This document shows, in pieces, positions 32,501-42,441 of a DNA stretch of 64,000 bases. The stretch lies in contig NZ_JAHSTX010000001.1 of NCBI RefSeq assembly GCF_019145375.1, positions 1,277,001-1,341,000 on the forward strand, in the 5' to 3' direction. This stretch comes from Pseudomonas triticicola. GTDB lineage: Bacteria; Pseudomonadota; Gammaproteobacteria; Pseudomonadales; Pseudomonadaceae. The position numbers were made by a program, and so were the translations under genes. Within the stretch, counting starts at the first letter, position 1. Each line of letters starts with the position of its first letter. The notes beneath the pieces are model-generated. The model ran no database searches and was not told where the DNA came from. It saw only the letters and a list, made by a program, of their open reading frames with translations.

Positions 32501-33640
32501 ATGAAGATCGTCATCGCCCCCGACTCGTTCAAGGACAGCCTGAGTGCCCAAGGCGTTGCCGAAGCCATTGCCCTCGGATTGGCGCAGGTCTGGCCGCAGG
32601 CGACGCTGATCAAATGCCCGATGGCCGATGGCGGCGAAGGTACGGTCGAGTCGATTCTTGCAGCCTGCGAAGGTGAGTTACGCCGCACCCGCGTGCGCGG
32701 TCCACTGGGCGCGCCGGTCGACGCTGCTTGGGGCTGGCTACCGCACAACCACACCGCGATCATCGAAATGGCCGAGGCGAGCGGTCTGCAACTGGTCCCG
32801 CCGGGACAGCGCGATGCCTGCATCAGCAGCACGTTTGGCACGGGTGAACTGATTCGTGCAGCGCTGGATGCCGGCGCGCAACGGGTGATTCTGGCGATTG
32901 GCGGCAGCGCGACCAATGACGGCGGTGCCGGGGCGATGCAGGCATTGGGTGTGAAGTTGCTGGATGCGCAGAATCAGTCGCTGGTGCCCGGCGGCCTGGC
33001 CTTGGCGCAACTGGCGCGACTCGATCTGAGTGGGCTTGATCGACGTCTGGCCGATGTGCGTTTCGACATCGCCGCCGACGTCAATAATCCGCTCTGCGGC
33101 CCCCACGGCGCCTCGGCCATTTTCGGCCCGCAGAAGGGCGCATCGCCTGCGCAGGTTGAGCAGCTCGATCAGGCGCTGGGGCACTTCGCCGAGCTTTGCG
33201 CGCAAGTATTGGGCAAGGACGTGCGTGATGAACCGGGCAGCGGCGCGGCGGGTGGTCTGGGGTTTGCCGCCAAGGCTTTTCTCGGCGCGCAGTTTCAGGC
33301 GGGCGTCGAGGTGGTGGCGGAACTGGTCGGGCTCGCTGACGCGGTCAAAGGTGCGGATCTGGTCTTCACCGGAGAGGGCCGCTTCGATGCGCAAACCCTG
33401 CGCGGCAAAACGCCGTTCGGTGTCGCGCGAGTTGCCAAGCAATACGCTGTGCCGGTGATCGTGATTGCCGGGACCTTGGGCGAGGGCTATCAGGAACTCT
33501 ATCAACACGGCATCGACGCCGCGTTCGCCGTGACCAGCGGACCGATGACTCTGGAACAGGCCTGCGCCGAAGCCCCGCGCCTGCTGCGTGAACGCGCCAC
33601 CGACATCGCCCGGGTCTGGCAACTCGCCACCCAACGCTGA
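32501..33640 (+). CDS. garK: Glycerate 2-kinase (GarK/GlxK family)
   Basis: A 379-residue type I glycerate kinase that phosphorylates D-glycerate. Signatures: N-terminal MKIVIAPDSFKDSLSA, MADGGEGTVE, GGSATNDGGAGAMQALG, DVNNPLCGP and FTGEGRFDAQTLRGKTP. ATG 32501 has CGGAGAATTCCC upstream. With cdaR and the MFS gene it forms a glycerate/diacid catabolic set; hydratase, aldolase and tartronate-semialdehyde reductase genes are not here, so the set is partial. Confidence 0.92.
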   Translation: MKIVIAPDSFKDSLSAQGVAEAIALGLAQVWPQATLIKCPMADGGEGTVESILAACEGELRRTRVRGPLGAPVDAAWGWLPHNHTAIIEMAEASGLQLVPPGQRDACISSTFGTGELIRAALDAGAQRVILAIGGSATNDGGAGAMQALGVKLLDAQNQSLVPGGLALAQLARLDLSGLDRRLADVRFDIAADVNNPLCGPHGASAIFGPQKGASPAQVEQLDQALGHFAELCAQVLGKDVRDEPGSGAAGGLGFAAKAFLGAQFQAGVEVVAELVGLADAVKGADLVFTGEGRFDAQTLRGKTPFGVARVAKQYAVPVIVIAGTLGEGYQELYQHGIDAAFAVTSGPMTLEQACAEAPRLLRERATDIARVWQLATQR

Positions 33641-33870
33641 ACCGCTTGCCTTTGGTAGGAGCTGTCGAGTGCAAAGGCAGCGGAGCAGTGTTTCATTGTT
33701 GTAACGTCCGAAAAAATATTTACTGCGGACCCGAAACCTTCCTCAAGCCTGGCCGATACAACGGTCAGGCGCACACAAAACCAAAACCCAGTGACGCCGG
33801 ACTGTCGCCCGCTATGGGCCAGTGCTCACGGCATGGATGCTCGTAGTTTCTTTCTTTCGAGAGTCCGACC

Positions 33871-35496
33871 ATGTCCCTGCGTAATCTGAATATCGCGCCC
33901 CGTGCTTTCCTCGGTTTTGCCTTCATCGCCTTGCTGGTGATTGTCCTCGGCGTGTTCGCCGTAAGCCGCATGACGGTCATTCGTCAGGCGTCGGTCGACA
34001 TGGACACCAACCAGTTGCCCAGCGTGACCCACCTCAGCGTGGTTACGGAAAACGTCCTGCGTATGCGCATCCTCTCGTTCCGCGTGCTGGTCAATCGCGA
34101 ACCGGCCAGCCTGCAAGAGGCAGAAACCCGCATCGCGGTGCTGGTCGACAAGGTGCGCAAAGCCCAGGCCAGCTACGCTGCGTTGCCGGCAGGCCCTGAA
34201 GAGCGCGCGGTCTTCCAGACGTTTTCGACGACGCTCGATAATTACCTGCAAGCGCAGAATCAGATGATTGAGCTATCGCGCAAGGGCGATCTGGAAGCGA
34301 TGCGCGCGTTGATCAACACGCGCATCAAGGAAGGCACCGATCAGATGGGCGAGCAGCTCAACAAGCTGATCGGCATGAATACCGCCGGGGCCAGGGCGGC
34401 GGCCACCAAGGCCGGTGAAAACTATGACAGCGCCATCACCGGGATCATCGTCGTCGCGGTGATCGCAGCGCTGGCCACCGTGTTGCTGGCCTGGTTGCTG
34501 ACCCGTAGCATCGTCACGCCGCTCAACCGCGCGGTGCTTGCTGCGCAAACCATTGCCAACGGCGACCTCAGCAAAGCCATTGAAGACGACGGCAAGGATG
34601 AACCGGCGCGCCTGCTCGAAGCCCTGGCCGCGATGCAGACCAACCTGCGCAAAACCATCGAGCAGATCGCCGGCTCCGCCACGCAACTGGGCGCCGCGGC
34701 CGAAGAACTCAGCGCCGTTACCGAAGAAGCGTCGCGCGGACTACAACAGCAGAACAACGAAATCGAACAGGCCGCCACTGCCGTCAACGAGATGACCGCT
34801 GCGGTGGAAGAGGTGGCGCGCAACGCCGTTTCGACTTCCGAAGCTTCCAATCAGTCGACCCACGCCGCCCGCGAAGGTCGCGATCAGGTGGTGAAAACCG
34901 TCGACGCGATCCAGACCATGACTCACGACGTGCAGAACACCGCGCAGATGATCGAAGGCCTCGCCGCGCAAGGTCGTGACATTGGCAAGGTGCTGGACGT
35001 GATTCGGGCGATCGCCGAGCAGACCAACCTCTTGGCGCTCAACGCTGCAATTGAAGCGGCGCGTGCCGGCGAGGCTGGCCGTGGTTTTGCCGTGGTGGCT
35101 GACGAAGTGCGCGCCTTGGCCCATCGCACCGCACAATCGACTCAGGAAATCGAAAAAATGGTCGCCGGCATCCAGAACGGCACCGGTGAAGCGGTTTCGT
35201 CGATGCAGCAAAGCAATCAGCGCACTCAGTCCACGCTGGAAATGGCCCGCGCGGCCGGTGTGGCGCTGGAGCAGATCACGCAATCGATTCACCAGATCAA
35301 CGAACGCAACCTGGTTATCGCCAGCGCTTCGGAAGAGCAGGCGCAAGTCTCCCGCGAAGTCGATCGCAACCTGGTCAACATTCGCGACCTCGCCACGCAA
35401 TCGGCCGCCGGTGCCAACCAGACCAGCGCCGCGACTCACGAATTGTCGCGACTGGCAGTGGATTTGAACGCCATGGTGGCGCGTTTCGTGATTTGA
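33871..35496 (+). CDS. Methyl-accepting chemotaxis protein
   Basis: A 541-residue chemoreceptor: TM1 (about 12-32), a periplasmic four-helix-bundle sensor (about 33-188), TM2 (about 190-212), HAMP (about 213-265) and a signalling domain whose hairpin tip reads [24 protein letters not shown]. The ligand cannot be told from the 4HB domain. SD GAGAGTCCGACC. No C-terminal CheR-binding pentapeptide is seen (ends MVARFVI). Confidence 0.93.
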   Translation: MSLRNLNIAPRAFLGFAFIALLVIVLGVFAVSRMTVIRQASVDMDTNQLPSVTHLSVVTENVLRMRILSFRVLVNREPASLQEAETRIAVLVDKVRKAQASYAALPAGPEERAVFQTFSTTLDNYLQAQNQMIELSRKGDLEAMRALINTRIKEGTDQMGEQLNKLIGMNTAGARAAATKAGENYDSAITGIIVVAVIAALATVLLAWLLTRSIVTPLNRAVLAAQTIANGDLSKAIEDDGKDEPARLLEALAAMQTNLRKTIEQIAGSATQLGAAAEELSAVTEEASRGLQQQNNEIEQAATAVNEMTAAVEEVARNAVSTSEASNQSTHAAREGRDQVVKTVDAIQTMTHDVQNTAQMIEGLAAQGRDIGKVLDVIRAIAEQTNLLALNAAIEAARAGEAGRGFAVVADEVRALAHRTAQSTQEIEKMVAGIQNGTGEAVSSMQQSNQRTQSTLEMARAAGVALEQITQSIHQINERNLVIASASEEQAQVSREVDRNLVNIRDLATQSAAGANQTSAATHELSRLAVDLNAMVARFVI

Positions 35497-35537
35497 GATA
35501 CGGTGAAGGCTGGAAACCGCGCTAACAGGAGACGTAC

Positions 35538-36725
35538 ATGCGCTATTCAGCCTTGACCCAACGAATCGCCGGGGAGGGTGCCGCTGCCTGGCAGATTCAC
35601 GACCGAGCGCTGGAACTGCGCGCCGAGGGCGTCGATGTTTTGTTGTTGAGCGTCGGCGATCCGGATTTCGATACGCCGTTGCCGATCGTCCATGGCGCGA
35701 TCGATAGCCTGTTGGCCGGCGATACCCATTACGCCGACGTGCGTGGTCGGTTCGAGCTGCGCAGGCTGATTGCCGAGCGTCATCGCCAGCGCAGTGGCCA
35801 ACGGGTTGATCCAGACCAGGTGATTGTCCTGCCCGGCGCGCAATGCGCGGTGTACTCGGTGGCGCAATGTCTGCTTGATCCGGGTGATGAGGTGATCGTC
35901 GCCGAGCCGATGTACGTCACCTACGAAGGTGTGTTTGGCGCCTGCGGTGCCAAGGTGATTGCGGTGCCGGTGCGCCCGGAAAACGGTTTTCGTGTCGACC
36001 CGGCCGATGTCGCCGCGCGCATCACCCCGCGAACTCGCGCCATGCTGCTCAACAGCCCGAACAATCCCAGTGGCGCCAGTTTGTCCCTGCTGATCTGGCA
36101 GGAATTGGCGGCGCTGTGCATTCGCCATGACCTGTGGCTGATCAGCGATGAGGTGTACAGCGAGCTGTTATATGAAGGCGAGCACATCAGCCCGGCGAGC
36201 CTGCCGGGCATGGCCGAGCGCACCGCGACGATCAACAGCCTGTCGAAATCCCATGCGATGACCGGTTGGCGCATCGGCTGGATGATCGGCCCGATACCTT
36301 TGGCCGAGCATCTGGTGAATCTGTCGCTGAGCATGCTGTTCGGTCTGCCGGATTTCGTACAGAAGGCCGCGCAAGTGGCGCTGCAAAGTGATCTGCCGGA
36401 AGTCACGCAGATGCGCGAAGAATATCGCTTGCGCCGCGATCTGGTCTGCGAACGTTTGTACGGTTGCCCTGGGTTGCAGCCGATTTGCCCGGATGGCGGC
36501 ATGTTCGTGATGGTCGATGTGCGCCAGACCGGCCTCGGCGCTCAGGCGTTTGCCGAGCGATTGCTGGAAGGTTACGGCGTGTCGGTGCTGGCCGGCGAAG
36601 CGTTCGGGCCGAGCGCGGCGGGGCATATTCGCATCGGGCTGGTGGTGGATCGGGTCAAACTGGCGGATGCCTGCGCGCGGATTGCGTTGTGTGCGGTGCA
36701 GCTGTTGCAGGCGCGCAGTGCCTGA
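35538..36725 (+). CDS. aruH: Arginine:pyruvate transaminase-like aminotransferase
   Basis: A 395-residue fold-type I PLP enzyme. SKSHAMTGWRIGW contains the PLP lysine, LNSPNNPSGA the PLP/substrate loop, and HIRIGLV the carboxylate-binding arginine. From its opening (MRYSALTQRIAGEGAAAW, then LLLSVGDPDFDTP) it resembles P. aeruginosa AruH, which starts the arginine transaminase route. The partner decarboxylase aruI is not nearby, so the substrate is inferred. Located between a chemoreceptor and the kgu operon. Confidence 0.7.
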   Translation: MRYSALTQRIAGEGAAAWQIHDRALELRAEGVDVLLLSVGDPDFDTPLPIVHGAIDSLLAGDTHYADVRGRFELRRLIAERHRQRSGQRVDPDQVIVLPGAQCAVYSVAQCLLDPGDEVIVAEPMYVTYEGVFGACGAKVIAVPVRPENGFRVDPADVAARITPRTRAMLLNSPNNPSGASLSLLIWQELAALCIRHDLWLISDEVYSELLYEGEHISPASLPGMAERTATINSLSKSHAMTGWRIGWMIGPIPLAEHLVNLSLSMLFGLPDFVQKAAQVALQSDLPEVTQMREEYRLRRDLVCERLYGCPGLQPICPDGGMFVMVDVRQTGLGAQAFAERLLEGYGVSVLAGEAFGPSAAGHIRIGLVVDRVKLADACARIALCAVQLLQARSA

Positions 36726-36757
36726 GGGTCTTGCATTGCCTGCCCCGGCGCCTTGCT

Positions 36758-36896
36758 GATCGTTCCCACGCTCCGCGTGGGAATGCCTCTAGGGACGCTC
36801 CGCGTTCCAGCTTTCGGAAGGGACGCGGAGCGTCCCGGGCTGCATTCCCACGCTGAGCGTGGGAACGATCAGTACGCAGAGCGTGGGAACGATCAG
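36758..36896. repeat. GTTCCCACGC-type palindromic repeat cluster
   Basis: Alternating copies of GATCGTTCCCACGCTCCGCGTGGGAA, GACGCTCCGCGT and their inverses over 139 bases, including two tandem right ends (GCGTGGGAACGATCAG). This is a common Pseudomonas intergenic repeat. Its last bases supply the TGA stop of kguD. Confidence 0.85.
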
Positions 36897-37861
36897 TTTA
36901 GAGGATTCACCAGATTCGCCGGCCGCTGCCCATTCAGCGCCGCCAGCAGATTCTCCACCGCACACCGCGCCATTGCTTCCCGGGTTTCATGGGTCGCCGA
37001 GCCCATGTGCGGCGTGGCCACAACATTGCTCAACTGCAACAACGGCGAATCATGATTCAACGGCTCGCGCTCGAACACATCCAGCCCCGCCGCGCGAATA
37101 CGCTTGTTGCGCAACGCCTCGATCATCGACGCCTCATCGACCACCTTGCCGCGCGAGATATTGATGAAGATGCTCTCCGGCCGCATCAGCGCAAATTGTT
37201 CCGCGCCGATCAAACGTTCGGTCTGCGCCGTCAGAGGCAAGGTCAGGCAAATGAAGTCGGCCTGCTGGAGCAACTCTTCGAGGCTGCGATATTGCGCAGC
37301 GAACCGCTCCTCGACCGCCGGTTTGCGCGACTGGCTGTGGTAGATCACCGGCATGCCGAAACCGAAATGTCCGCGCTGGGCCAAGGCCTCGCCGATGCGG
37401 CCCATGCCGATGATGCCCAGCGTCTTGCCATGCACATCGGTGCCGAAATGCGCCGGGCCGATATTGCGGCTCCACTGCCCGCCACGGACCATGTTCGCCA
37501 GTTCGACCACACGCCGCGCGGCAGCGAGGATCAGGGCGAAACCGGTGTCGGCGGTGGTTTCGGTGAGCACGTCGGGGGTGTTGGTCAGCAGAATCTTGCG
37601 CCGATTCAGATACTCGATGTCGTAGTTGTCGACACCCACCGAGACGCTGGCAATCGCCTCCAGTTGCGGCGCCAGATCGAGCAGCGCGGCATCGAGTTTC
37701 AGGCTGGCACCGAGCAAACCGTGGGCGCGGGGCAGGGCATCGCGCAACTGCATGAGGCCATCGGCGTCGAGGCTTTCGATCAGCGTCACGTCAAACTGCT
37801 CTTGCAGGCGCGCCATCAGCGCGGGCGAAAGTTTCTTGTACAGCACGACCTGTTTTTTCAT
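36893..37861 (-). CDS. kguD: 2-ketogluconate 6-phosphate reductase KguD
   Basis: A 322-residue D-isomer-specific 2-hydroxyacid dehydrogenase reducing 2-keto-6-phosphogluconate to 6-phosphogluconate. NAD(P) motif GIIGMGRIGEALA near 150; catalytic Arg in INISRGKVVDE, Glu in DVFEREPL and His in TPHMGSATHE. ATG 37861 begins MKKQVVLYKKL. It is the last gene of kguEKTD, 13 bases after kguT. Its TGA stop overlaps the end of a palindromic repeat array. Confidence 0.9.
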   Translation of the reverse strand: MKKQVVLYKKLSPALMARLQEQFDVTLIESLDADGLMQLRDALPRAHGLLGASLKLDAALLDLAPQLEAIASVSVGVDNYDIEYLNRRKILLTNTPDVLTETTADTGFALILAAARRVVELANMVRGGQWSRNIGPAHFGTDVHGKTLGIIGMGRIGEALAQRGHFGFGMPVIYHSQSRKPAVEERFAAQYRSLEELLQQADFICLTLPLTAQTERLIGAEQFALMRPESIFINISRGKVVDEASMIEALRNKRIRAAGLDVFEREPLNHDSPLLQLSNVVATPHMGSATHETREAMARCAVENLLAALNGQRPANLVNPLN

Positions 37862-37874
37862 GGCAAAAGTTCCT

Positions 37875-39173
37875 TCAGGAATGCGCCGGCACACGCGGTG
37901 TGGCGGCGGCTTTGGCGACGACGCGATCACTGGCGCCGGGCTTGAGGAAAATTGTCAGCACCACCGACAGCAGCAACGCGCCGCTCATCAACAGATACGA
38001 CGCGCCGGGCGAGCCGGTGGAGCTGTTCAGATAACCGACCAAGTACGAGCCGCCGAAGGAGCCGAGCGCGCCCATGCTGTTGATCAGCGCCATGGCACCA
38101 CCGGCAACGTTGGCCGGCAGGATCTCCGGAACGATGGCGAAAAACGGCCCATACGGCGCGTACATGCAGGCGCCGGCAATCACCAGCAGCGTGTACGACC
38201 ACCAGAAATGTTCGGCGCCCAAGGCATACGAGCCATAAAACGCAATCGAAGCGATCAGCAGCGGCGGCCAGACGAAGCGTTTGCGCTTCTGCAATTTGTC
38301 CGAACCCCACGACACCGCGAGCATGCCCAGCACCGCCGCCAGATAGGGCAGCGACGAGAGCCAGCCAGCCTCGATCATGTCCATTTGCGCGCCTGCCTTG
38401 AGGATCGATGGCAGCCACAAAACGAATCCGTAGACGCCGATGCTCCAGCAGAAAAACTGCAGCGCCAGGATGATCACCTTCGGCGAACGGAACGCCTCGG
38501 CGTAGTTCTTCACAGCTTTGATTCCGACCTGCTCTGCGGCGAGGGCGCTTTCCAGATCCTGCTTTTCCTGGTCGTTGAGCCACTTGGCCTGGGCCGGACG
38601 ATCATCGGCCAGACGCCACCAGATAAACGCCCACAACACCGCCGGCAGACCTTCGATGATGAACATCCAGCGCCAGCTGAAATGCTGCACCAGATAGCCC
38701 GACACCACCGACATCCACAGCATGGTCACCGGGTTGCCGAGGATCAGAAAAGTGTTGGCCCGCGAGCGTTCGGCGCGGGTGAACCAGTGGCAGAGATAGA
38801 CCAGCATCGCCGGCATCACCGCCGCTTCGACCACGCCGAGCATGAAGCGAATGACGATCAGCCAATAGGCATTGGAGACCACGCCCGTCAGCGTGGCGAG
38901 CCCGCCCCAGAGAATCAGGCTGACGAAAATCAGCTTCTTCACGCTGTGCTTTTGCGCGTAGATCGCGCCGGGTACCTGGAAGAAAAAGTAGCCGAGAAAG
39001 AACAGCGCGCCGAGCAGCGAGGACAGGCCCGGTGTGATCATCAGGTCTTCGGCCATGCCCGACGCGGCGGCGAAGCCGTAGTTGGCGCGATCGAGATAGG
39101 CCAGGCTGTAAGTGATGAACACGATCGGCATGATGTACCACCAGCGGCGGGTGGCGAGGGTAGCGGTTTTCAT
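37875..39173 (-). CDS. kguT: 2-ketogluconate transporter KguT (MFS)
   Basis: A 432-residue, 12-TM ACS-family major facilitator: YLDRANYGFAAASGM in TM1 and GVVEAAVMPAMLVYLCHWFTRAERSRAN in TM4-5. It imports 2-ketogluconate made in the periplasm by glucose and gluconate oxidation. Placement between kguK and kguD in an otherwise canonical kgu operon fixes the assignment. Confidence 0.9.
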   Translation of the reverse strand: MKTATLATRRWWYIMPIVFITYSLAYLDRANYGFAAASGMAEDLMITPGLSSLLGALFFLGYFFFQVPGAIYAQKHSVKKLIFVSLILWGGLATLTGVVSNAYWLIVIRFMLGVVEAAVMPAMLVYLCHWFTRAERSRANTFLILGNPVTMLWMSVVSGYLVQHFSWRWMFIIEGLPAVLWAFIWWRLADDRPAQAKWLNDQEKQDLESALAAEQVGIKAVKNYAEAFRSPKVIILALQFFCWSIGVYGFVLWLPSILKAGAQMDMIEAGWLSSLPYLAAVLGMLAVSWGSDKLQKRKRFVWPPLLIASIAFYGSYALGAEHFWWSYTLLVIAGACMYAPYGPFFAIVPEILPANVAGGAMALINSMGALGSFGGSYLVGYLNSSTGSPGASYLLMSGALLLSVVLTIFLKPGASDRVVAKAAATPRVPAHS

Positions 39174-39229
39174 CGGTGTGACTCCTGAGCTTGTTGTTTT
39201 TGTCGCAGCAGGTTCATTGATTTGCGGGA

Positions 39230-40249
39230 TCAGGCGGGCCTCTTCGCGAGCAGGCTCACTCCCACAGGCGATTGCATTCCAAATGTGGGAGCGAGCCTGC
39301 TCGCGAAGGCGGATTCAAATTCAACCGATAACTCTTGGCGGGTCGGCAACCCCTCCATGTCGCCACGACTCTGCACCGCGCGACTGCCAATCCAGTTCGC
39401 TCGCTGCACAGCCTCGGCAAAACTCTGATGTTCGAGCAGGGCGCTGATCATCCCCACCGCAAAGCCATCTCCGGCGCCTACGGTATCGACCACCTTGGTC
39501 ACCGGCACGCCAGCGACAAAACCCTGATCCAGCTGCGTGCGGTAATAAGCGCCTTCAGGCCCGAGCTTGATCGCCACCGCCTCCGCACCTTGATCCAGAT
39601 AAAACGCAGCAATGTCCGCCGGGTCGTCGAAACCGCTGAGCAAGCGGCCCTCGCTTAACCCCGGCAGCACCCAGTGGGCGAGGGCGGCGAGGCGGTTGAT
39701 CTGGCGGATCATCTCGGCCTCGCTGGCCCACAGGCTTGGGCGCAGATTCGGGTCGAATGAAACGCTGCGTCCGGCGGCGCGCATGCGGGTCATCAGCTCG
39801 AGGGACATTTCCCGCGCCGAGGCGGAGAGCGCCGGTGGGATACCGGTGGCGTGCAAATGGCGGGCGCTGAGCAGGTTGTCGTTGATGGAGTGCGGCGACA
39901 GATGACTGGCCGCCGAACCACGGCGGAAATACTCCACCTGCGGGTCGCTGCCGTCGTCGTTACGCGATTTGAACTGGAATCCGGTCGGATGGTTTTTATC
40001 GACTTCGACGTGGCTGCAATCCAGACCTTCCTTGATCAGCGTTTCCACCACAAAGCGTCCGAGCGAATCGTTACCGACCCGGCTCAGCCACGCGACGTTG
40101 AAACCCAAGCGCGACAAGCCAATCGCGACGTTGCTGTCGGCCCCGGCAATCCGTTTGTGAAACTGCTCGACCTTGGCCAGATCGCCGGTCTGCTCGGCGA
40201 CCAGCATTGCCATGGTTTCTCCGAAAGAAAGGATATCGATCTCAGACAT
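39230..40249 (-). CDS. kguK: 2-ketogluconate kinase KguK with REP-encoded C-terminus
   Basis: A 339-residue PfkB-family kinase phosphorylating 2-ketogluconate at O-6. Motifs: GGADSN-like substrate loop ([17 protein letters not shown]) and the anion hole/catalytic base in [18 protein letters not shown]. The last about 25 residues ([22 protein letters not shown]) are the translation of a REP element at 39242-39308, so the natural end has been replaced or extended. Start overlaps kguE by 8 bases, indicating coupling. Confidence 0.92.
   Translation of the reverse strand: MSEIDILSFGETMAMLVAEQTGDLAKVEQFHKRIAGADSNVAIGLSRLGFNVAWLSRVGNDSLGRFVVETLIKEGLDCSHVEVDKNHPTGFQFKSRNDDGSDPQVEYFRRGSAASHLSPHSINDNLLSARHLHATGIPPALSASAREMSLELMTRMRAAGRSVSFDPNLRPSLWASEAEMIRQINRLAALAHWVLPGLSEGRLLSGFDDPADIAAFYLDQGAEAVAIKLGPEGAYYRTQLDQGFVAGVPVTKVVDTVGAGDGFAVGMISALLEHQSFAEAVQRANWIGSRAVQSRGDMEGLPTRQELSVEFESAFASRLAPTFGMQSPVGVSLLAKRPA
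39242..39308. repeat. REP pair inside the 3' end of kguK
   Basis: Inverted copies of the GGGAGCGAGCCTGCTCGCGA family (39242-39264 and 39286-39308) lie before the kguK stop codon (39230), so they are translated. One mismatch between the arms. Confidence 0.88.
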
Positions 40250-41024
40250 GAGCAGGCTCCAGGCGCGATTGACCGAGGCGGGCGAGGGCGGCGACGTGTT
40301 CGCGGGTCAGTTGCACCAGGTCATCGCCTTGCAGCGGGTATTCGGCGGCGCGCATAACGCCTTGGTCCATGTGCCGCAGCAGTTGTTCCCACAGATGCAG
40401 GTCGCTGATGGCGGGTGGTACGGCAACCAGTTTGCCGTCGGCGCGCCGCGCAACGGCTTTGCAATGCACGTAACCGACGTGACGGCCGAGCGCGCGTGCG
40501 GCGCTGGCGGCGGACTGGTCCTGCCAATGCCAATTGCCAATGTCGAAGGTCATCTTGATCGGCAGGTTGTGTTGCTCGACGGCGGTAAAGAAACGCTGAA
40601 ACGGCTCGATACGTCCGCCGTGCAAGGTCTGGTCGTTCTCCACCAGCAGTTGCACCGGGCTTTGCTTGAGTCGCTCGGCCAGTGCCTGCAAATCAGAGTT
40701 GTCGGTGAAATAACCGAGGGACACTTTCAGCCATTTCGAGCCGAATGCCTGGGCCTGTTGCAGCGCGGTAATCAGTTCGGGATTCGGCTGCGCTTGCCCT
40801 GCGAGCCAGAGTTCGGTGGGTGAGGAATAAATACTTTGCAGGCCCTGCGCCTGGGTAGCCTGAGCGATTTGCGCCGGGTCTTCCCGGGTCAGCAACTCTT
40901 CACGCCACTCGATGCGATTGGCGCCGGAGGCCGCGAGGATCTCAATAAAGGAATCCTGCCCACGCTGGCGCACAAGCTCGGCACCGTAGCTGGACAGACT
41001 GATGGAAACGGCTGGTTTATTCAT
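40242..41024 (-). CDS. kguE: KguE, sugar isomerase/epimerase-like protein of 2-ketogluconate use
   Basis: A 260-residue TIM-barrel protein of the xylose isomerase-like/AP endonuclease 2 superfamily ([43 protein letters not shown]). It is the first gene of kguEKTD; its biochemical step is not firmly known. AGAGG lies before the ATG. The sequence AATAACAA runs into the ATG (41031-41024), an exact match to the Crc/Hfq target pattern AAYAAYAA, so catabolite repression is likely. Confidence 0.88.
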   Translation of the reverse strand: MNKPAVSISLSSYGAELVRQRGQDSFIEILAASGANRIEWREELLTREDPAQIAQATQAQGLQSIYSSPTELWLAGQAQPNPELITALQQAQAFGSKWLKVSLGYFTDNSDLQALAERLKQSPVQLLVENDQTLHGGRIEPFQRFFTAVEQHNLPIKMTFDIGNWHWQDQSAASAARALGRHVGYVHCKAVARRADGKLVAVPPAISDLHLWEQLLRHMDQGVMRAAEYPLQGDDLVQLTREHVAALARLGQSRLEPAHV

Positions 41025-41037
41025 TGTTATTGACCTC

Positions 41038-41051
41038 TGAAACCGGTTTCA
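41038..41051. promoter_or_regulatory. PtxS operator upstream of kguE
   Basis: Perfect 14-bp palindrome TGAAACCGGTTTCA, identical to the operator known for PtxS, 14 bases before the kguE ATG. PtxS leaves this site when 2-ketogluconate binds. Confidence 0.95.
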
Positions 41052-41100
41052 TTTTTGTTCAAAAAAATATCAGATGGTTCTGTGGTGTCCTTCCGGGCGC

Positions 41101-41167
41101 CTTCGCGAGCAGGCTCGCTCCCACACCTGGAACGCGGTCACCTGTGGGAGCGAGCCTGCTCGCGAAA
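41101..41167. repeat. REP pair between ptxS and kguE
   Basis: Inverted copies of the GGGAGCGAGCCTGCTCGCGA family (41101-41123, 41143-41166), 9 bases past the ptxS stop and upstream of the kguE operator. Confidence 0.9.
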
Positions 41168-41175
41168 GCGTCAGA

Positions 41176-42204
41176 TCAGACGCCGCCAATCCCTCGGGTC
41201 GAACCCCGTTCAATCAGCGCCGGCGCAAAATCCACCACCCGCGCCATCGCATCATCTCCGCGCAAGCGCTTGAGCAAACACTCAAACGCCCGCGCGCCTA
41301 TCTCTTGCGTTGGCTGTGCCAGCGCGGTGATCCCGCTGCCCACCAGCGGATACCAGTCCAGATCATCCAGAGCAATCAATCCGACGTCTTTAAACAAACG
41401 CACACCCAGCATGCGCAACGCATGAGTCGCCGCCAGCGCCGCGACGCCATTGGCGCAAAACAGCGCTTTCGGGCCATCACCGGGTGTGTTTAAAAAGCTT
41501 TGAAGTCGCGCGTTCAGATCATCAACGGTTTCCAGCACCGCCCCAGTCAGGGTTGAGCGCTGAGCAATCTGCGCCTCAAAACTGCTGACCCGCTCAATCC
41601 GCGAGCTGGTGCCGTCATACGGTTCAGTCACCAGCAAAAGATCCCGATATCCGCGTTGCTCGAGATGCGCGAGCGCCATCTCTACTGCTTGCGAGTTGTT
41701 CAACCCGACCATGTCGCTGTCGAGCCCGTCGACCTTGCGATCCACCAGCACCAGCGGCATCTCGCGGCGCAGTTCGTGCAGTTCGTCCCGGTGATGGCCC
41801 AGCGTGTTCACGATCAGCCCTTCGATGTTGTACGAGCGCAGGAGCGCCAGATGCTGGCGCTCCTGCTCGTCATCGCGGTCGGTGTTGCAAACCACCAGGC
41901 TGTAGCCGTGCGCCCGGCAGGCGGTTTCCACCCCGTGCATCACGGCAATCGAATAGGGGTTACGGATATCGGCGACAAGCATGCCGATCAGGCGCGTACG
42001 CCCGCGTTTCAGGCCACGGGCCATTTGGTTGGGGCGGTAGCCGAGTTCATCAATCGCCTGCTCGATGCGCCGGGCTATGGCATCGGAGAGCAGGGCGCGG
42101 TCATCGCCGATGAAACGTGAGACGCTGGCCTTGGACACGCCGGCGCGCTCGGCGACATCGAGCATGGTCACGCGGCTGCGCTGTGCGGCGGAGAAGTCAT
42201 TCAA
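41176..42204 (-). CDS. ptxS: LacI-family repressor PtxS, TTG start
   Basis: A 342-residue LacI/GalR regulator. HTH at about 13-35 (VTMLDVAERAGVSKASVSRF) with hinge LGYRPNQMARGLKRGR, then a periplasmic-binding-like effector domain that senses 2-ketogluconate. The frame extends to 42279, but that would place the operator inside the gene. TTG 42204, with AAGG 9 bases upstream, gives a length close to P. aeruginosa PtxS. It lies upstream of kguE in the same direction and is expected to repress itself and the kgu operon. Confidence 0.92.
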   Translation of the reverse strand: MNDFSAAQRSRVTMLDVAERAGVSKASVSRFIGDDRALLSDAIARRIEQAIDELGYRPNQMARGLKRGRTRLIGMLVADIRNPYSIAVMHGVETACRAHGYSLVVCNTDRDDEQERQHLALLRSYNIEGLIVNTLGHHRDELHELRREMPLVLVDRKVDGLDSDMVGLNNSQAVEMALAHLEQRGYRDLLLVTEPYDGTSSRIERVSSFEAQIAQRSTLTGAVLETVDDLNARLQSFLNTPGDGPKALFCANGVAALAATHALRMLGVRLFKDVGLIALDDLDWYPLVGSGITALAQPTQEIGARAFECLLKRLRGDDAMARVVDFAPALIERGSTRGIGGV

Positions 42205-42254
42205 TGGGTTAGACCTTGTTTTTGAATATAGCGGTCTGACGGCACCAATACCGC

Positions 42255-42268
42255 TGAAACCGGTTTCA
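42255..42268. promoter_or_regulatory. PtxS operator upstream of ptxS
   Basis: Second perfect TGAAACCGGTTTCA palindrome, 51-64 bases before the TTG start of ptxS, fitting autorepression. Confidence 0.95.
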
Positions 42269-42441
42269 GAAGACACCATCTGACCTCAAGCCGTCAACCT
42301 CCAAATGCAGCAGAAGTCGTCACGGCAAAAATTGGTTTCCGACAAACGGTCGGATTACCTGTCAGATCTGACAGTAGGAATCTTTCCAATACCAGCGCTT
42401 AATTTCTTTCAGGCCAAGATGACCCGCCAGTGAGAAATTCC

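Noticed and set aside
37626..39188. 520-codon plus-strand frame
   Set aside because: Antisense of kguT; high-GC shadow frame rich in Arg/Gln/His.
42205..42279. 75-base N-terminal extension of ptxS
   Set aside because: It would place the perfect PtxS operator inside the coding region; the TTG at 42204 with AAGG gives the family length.
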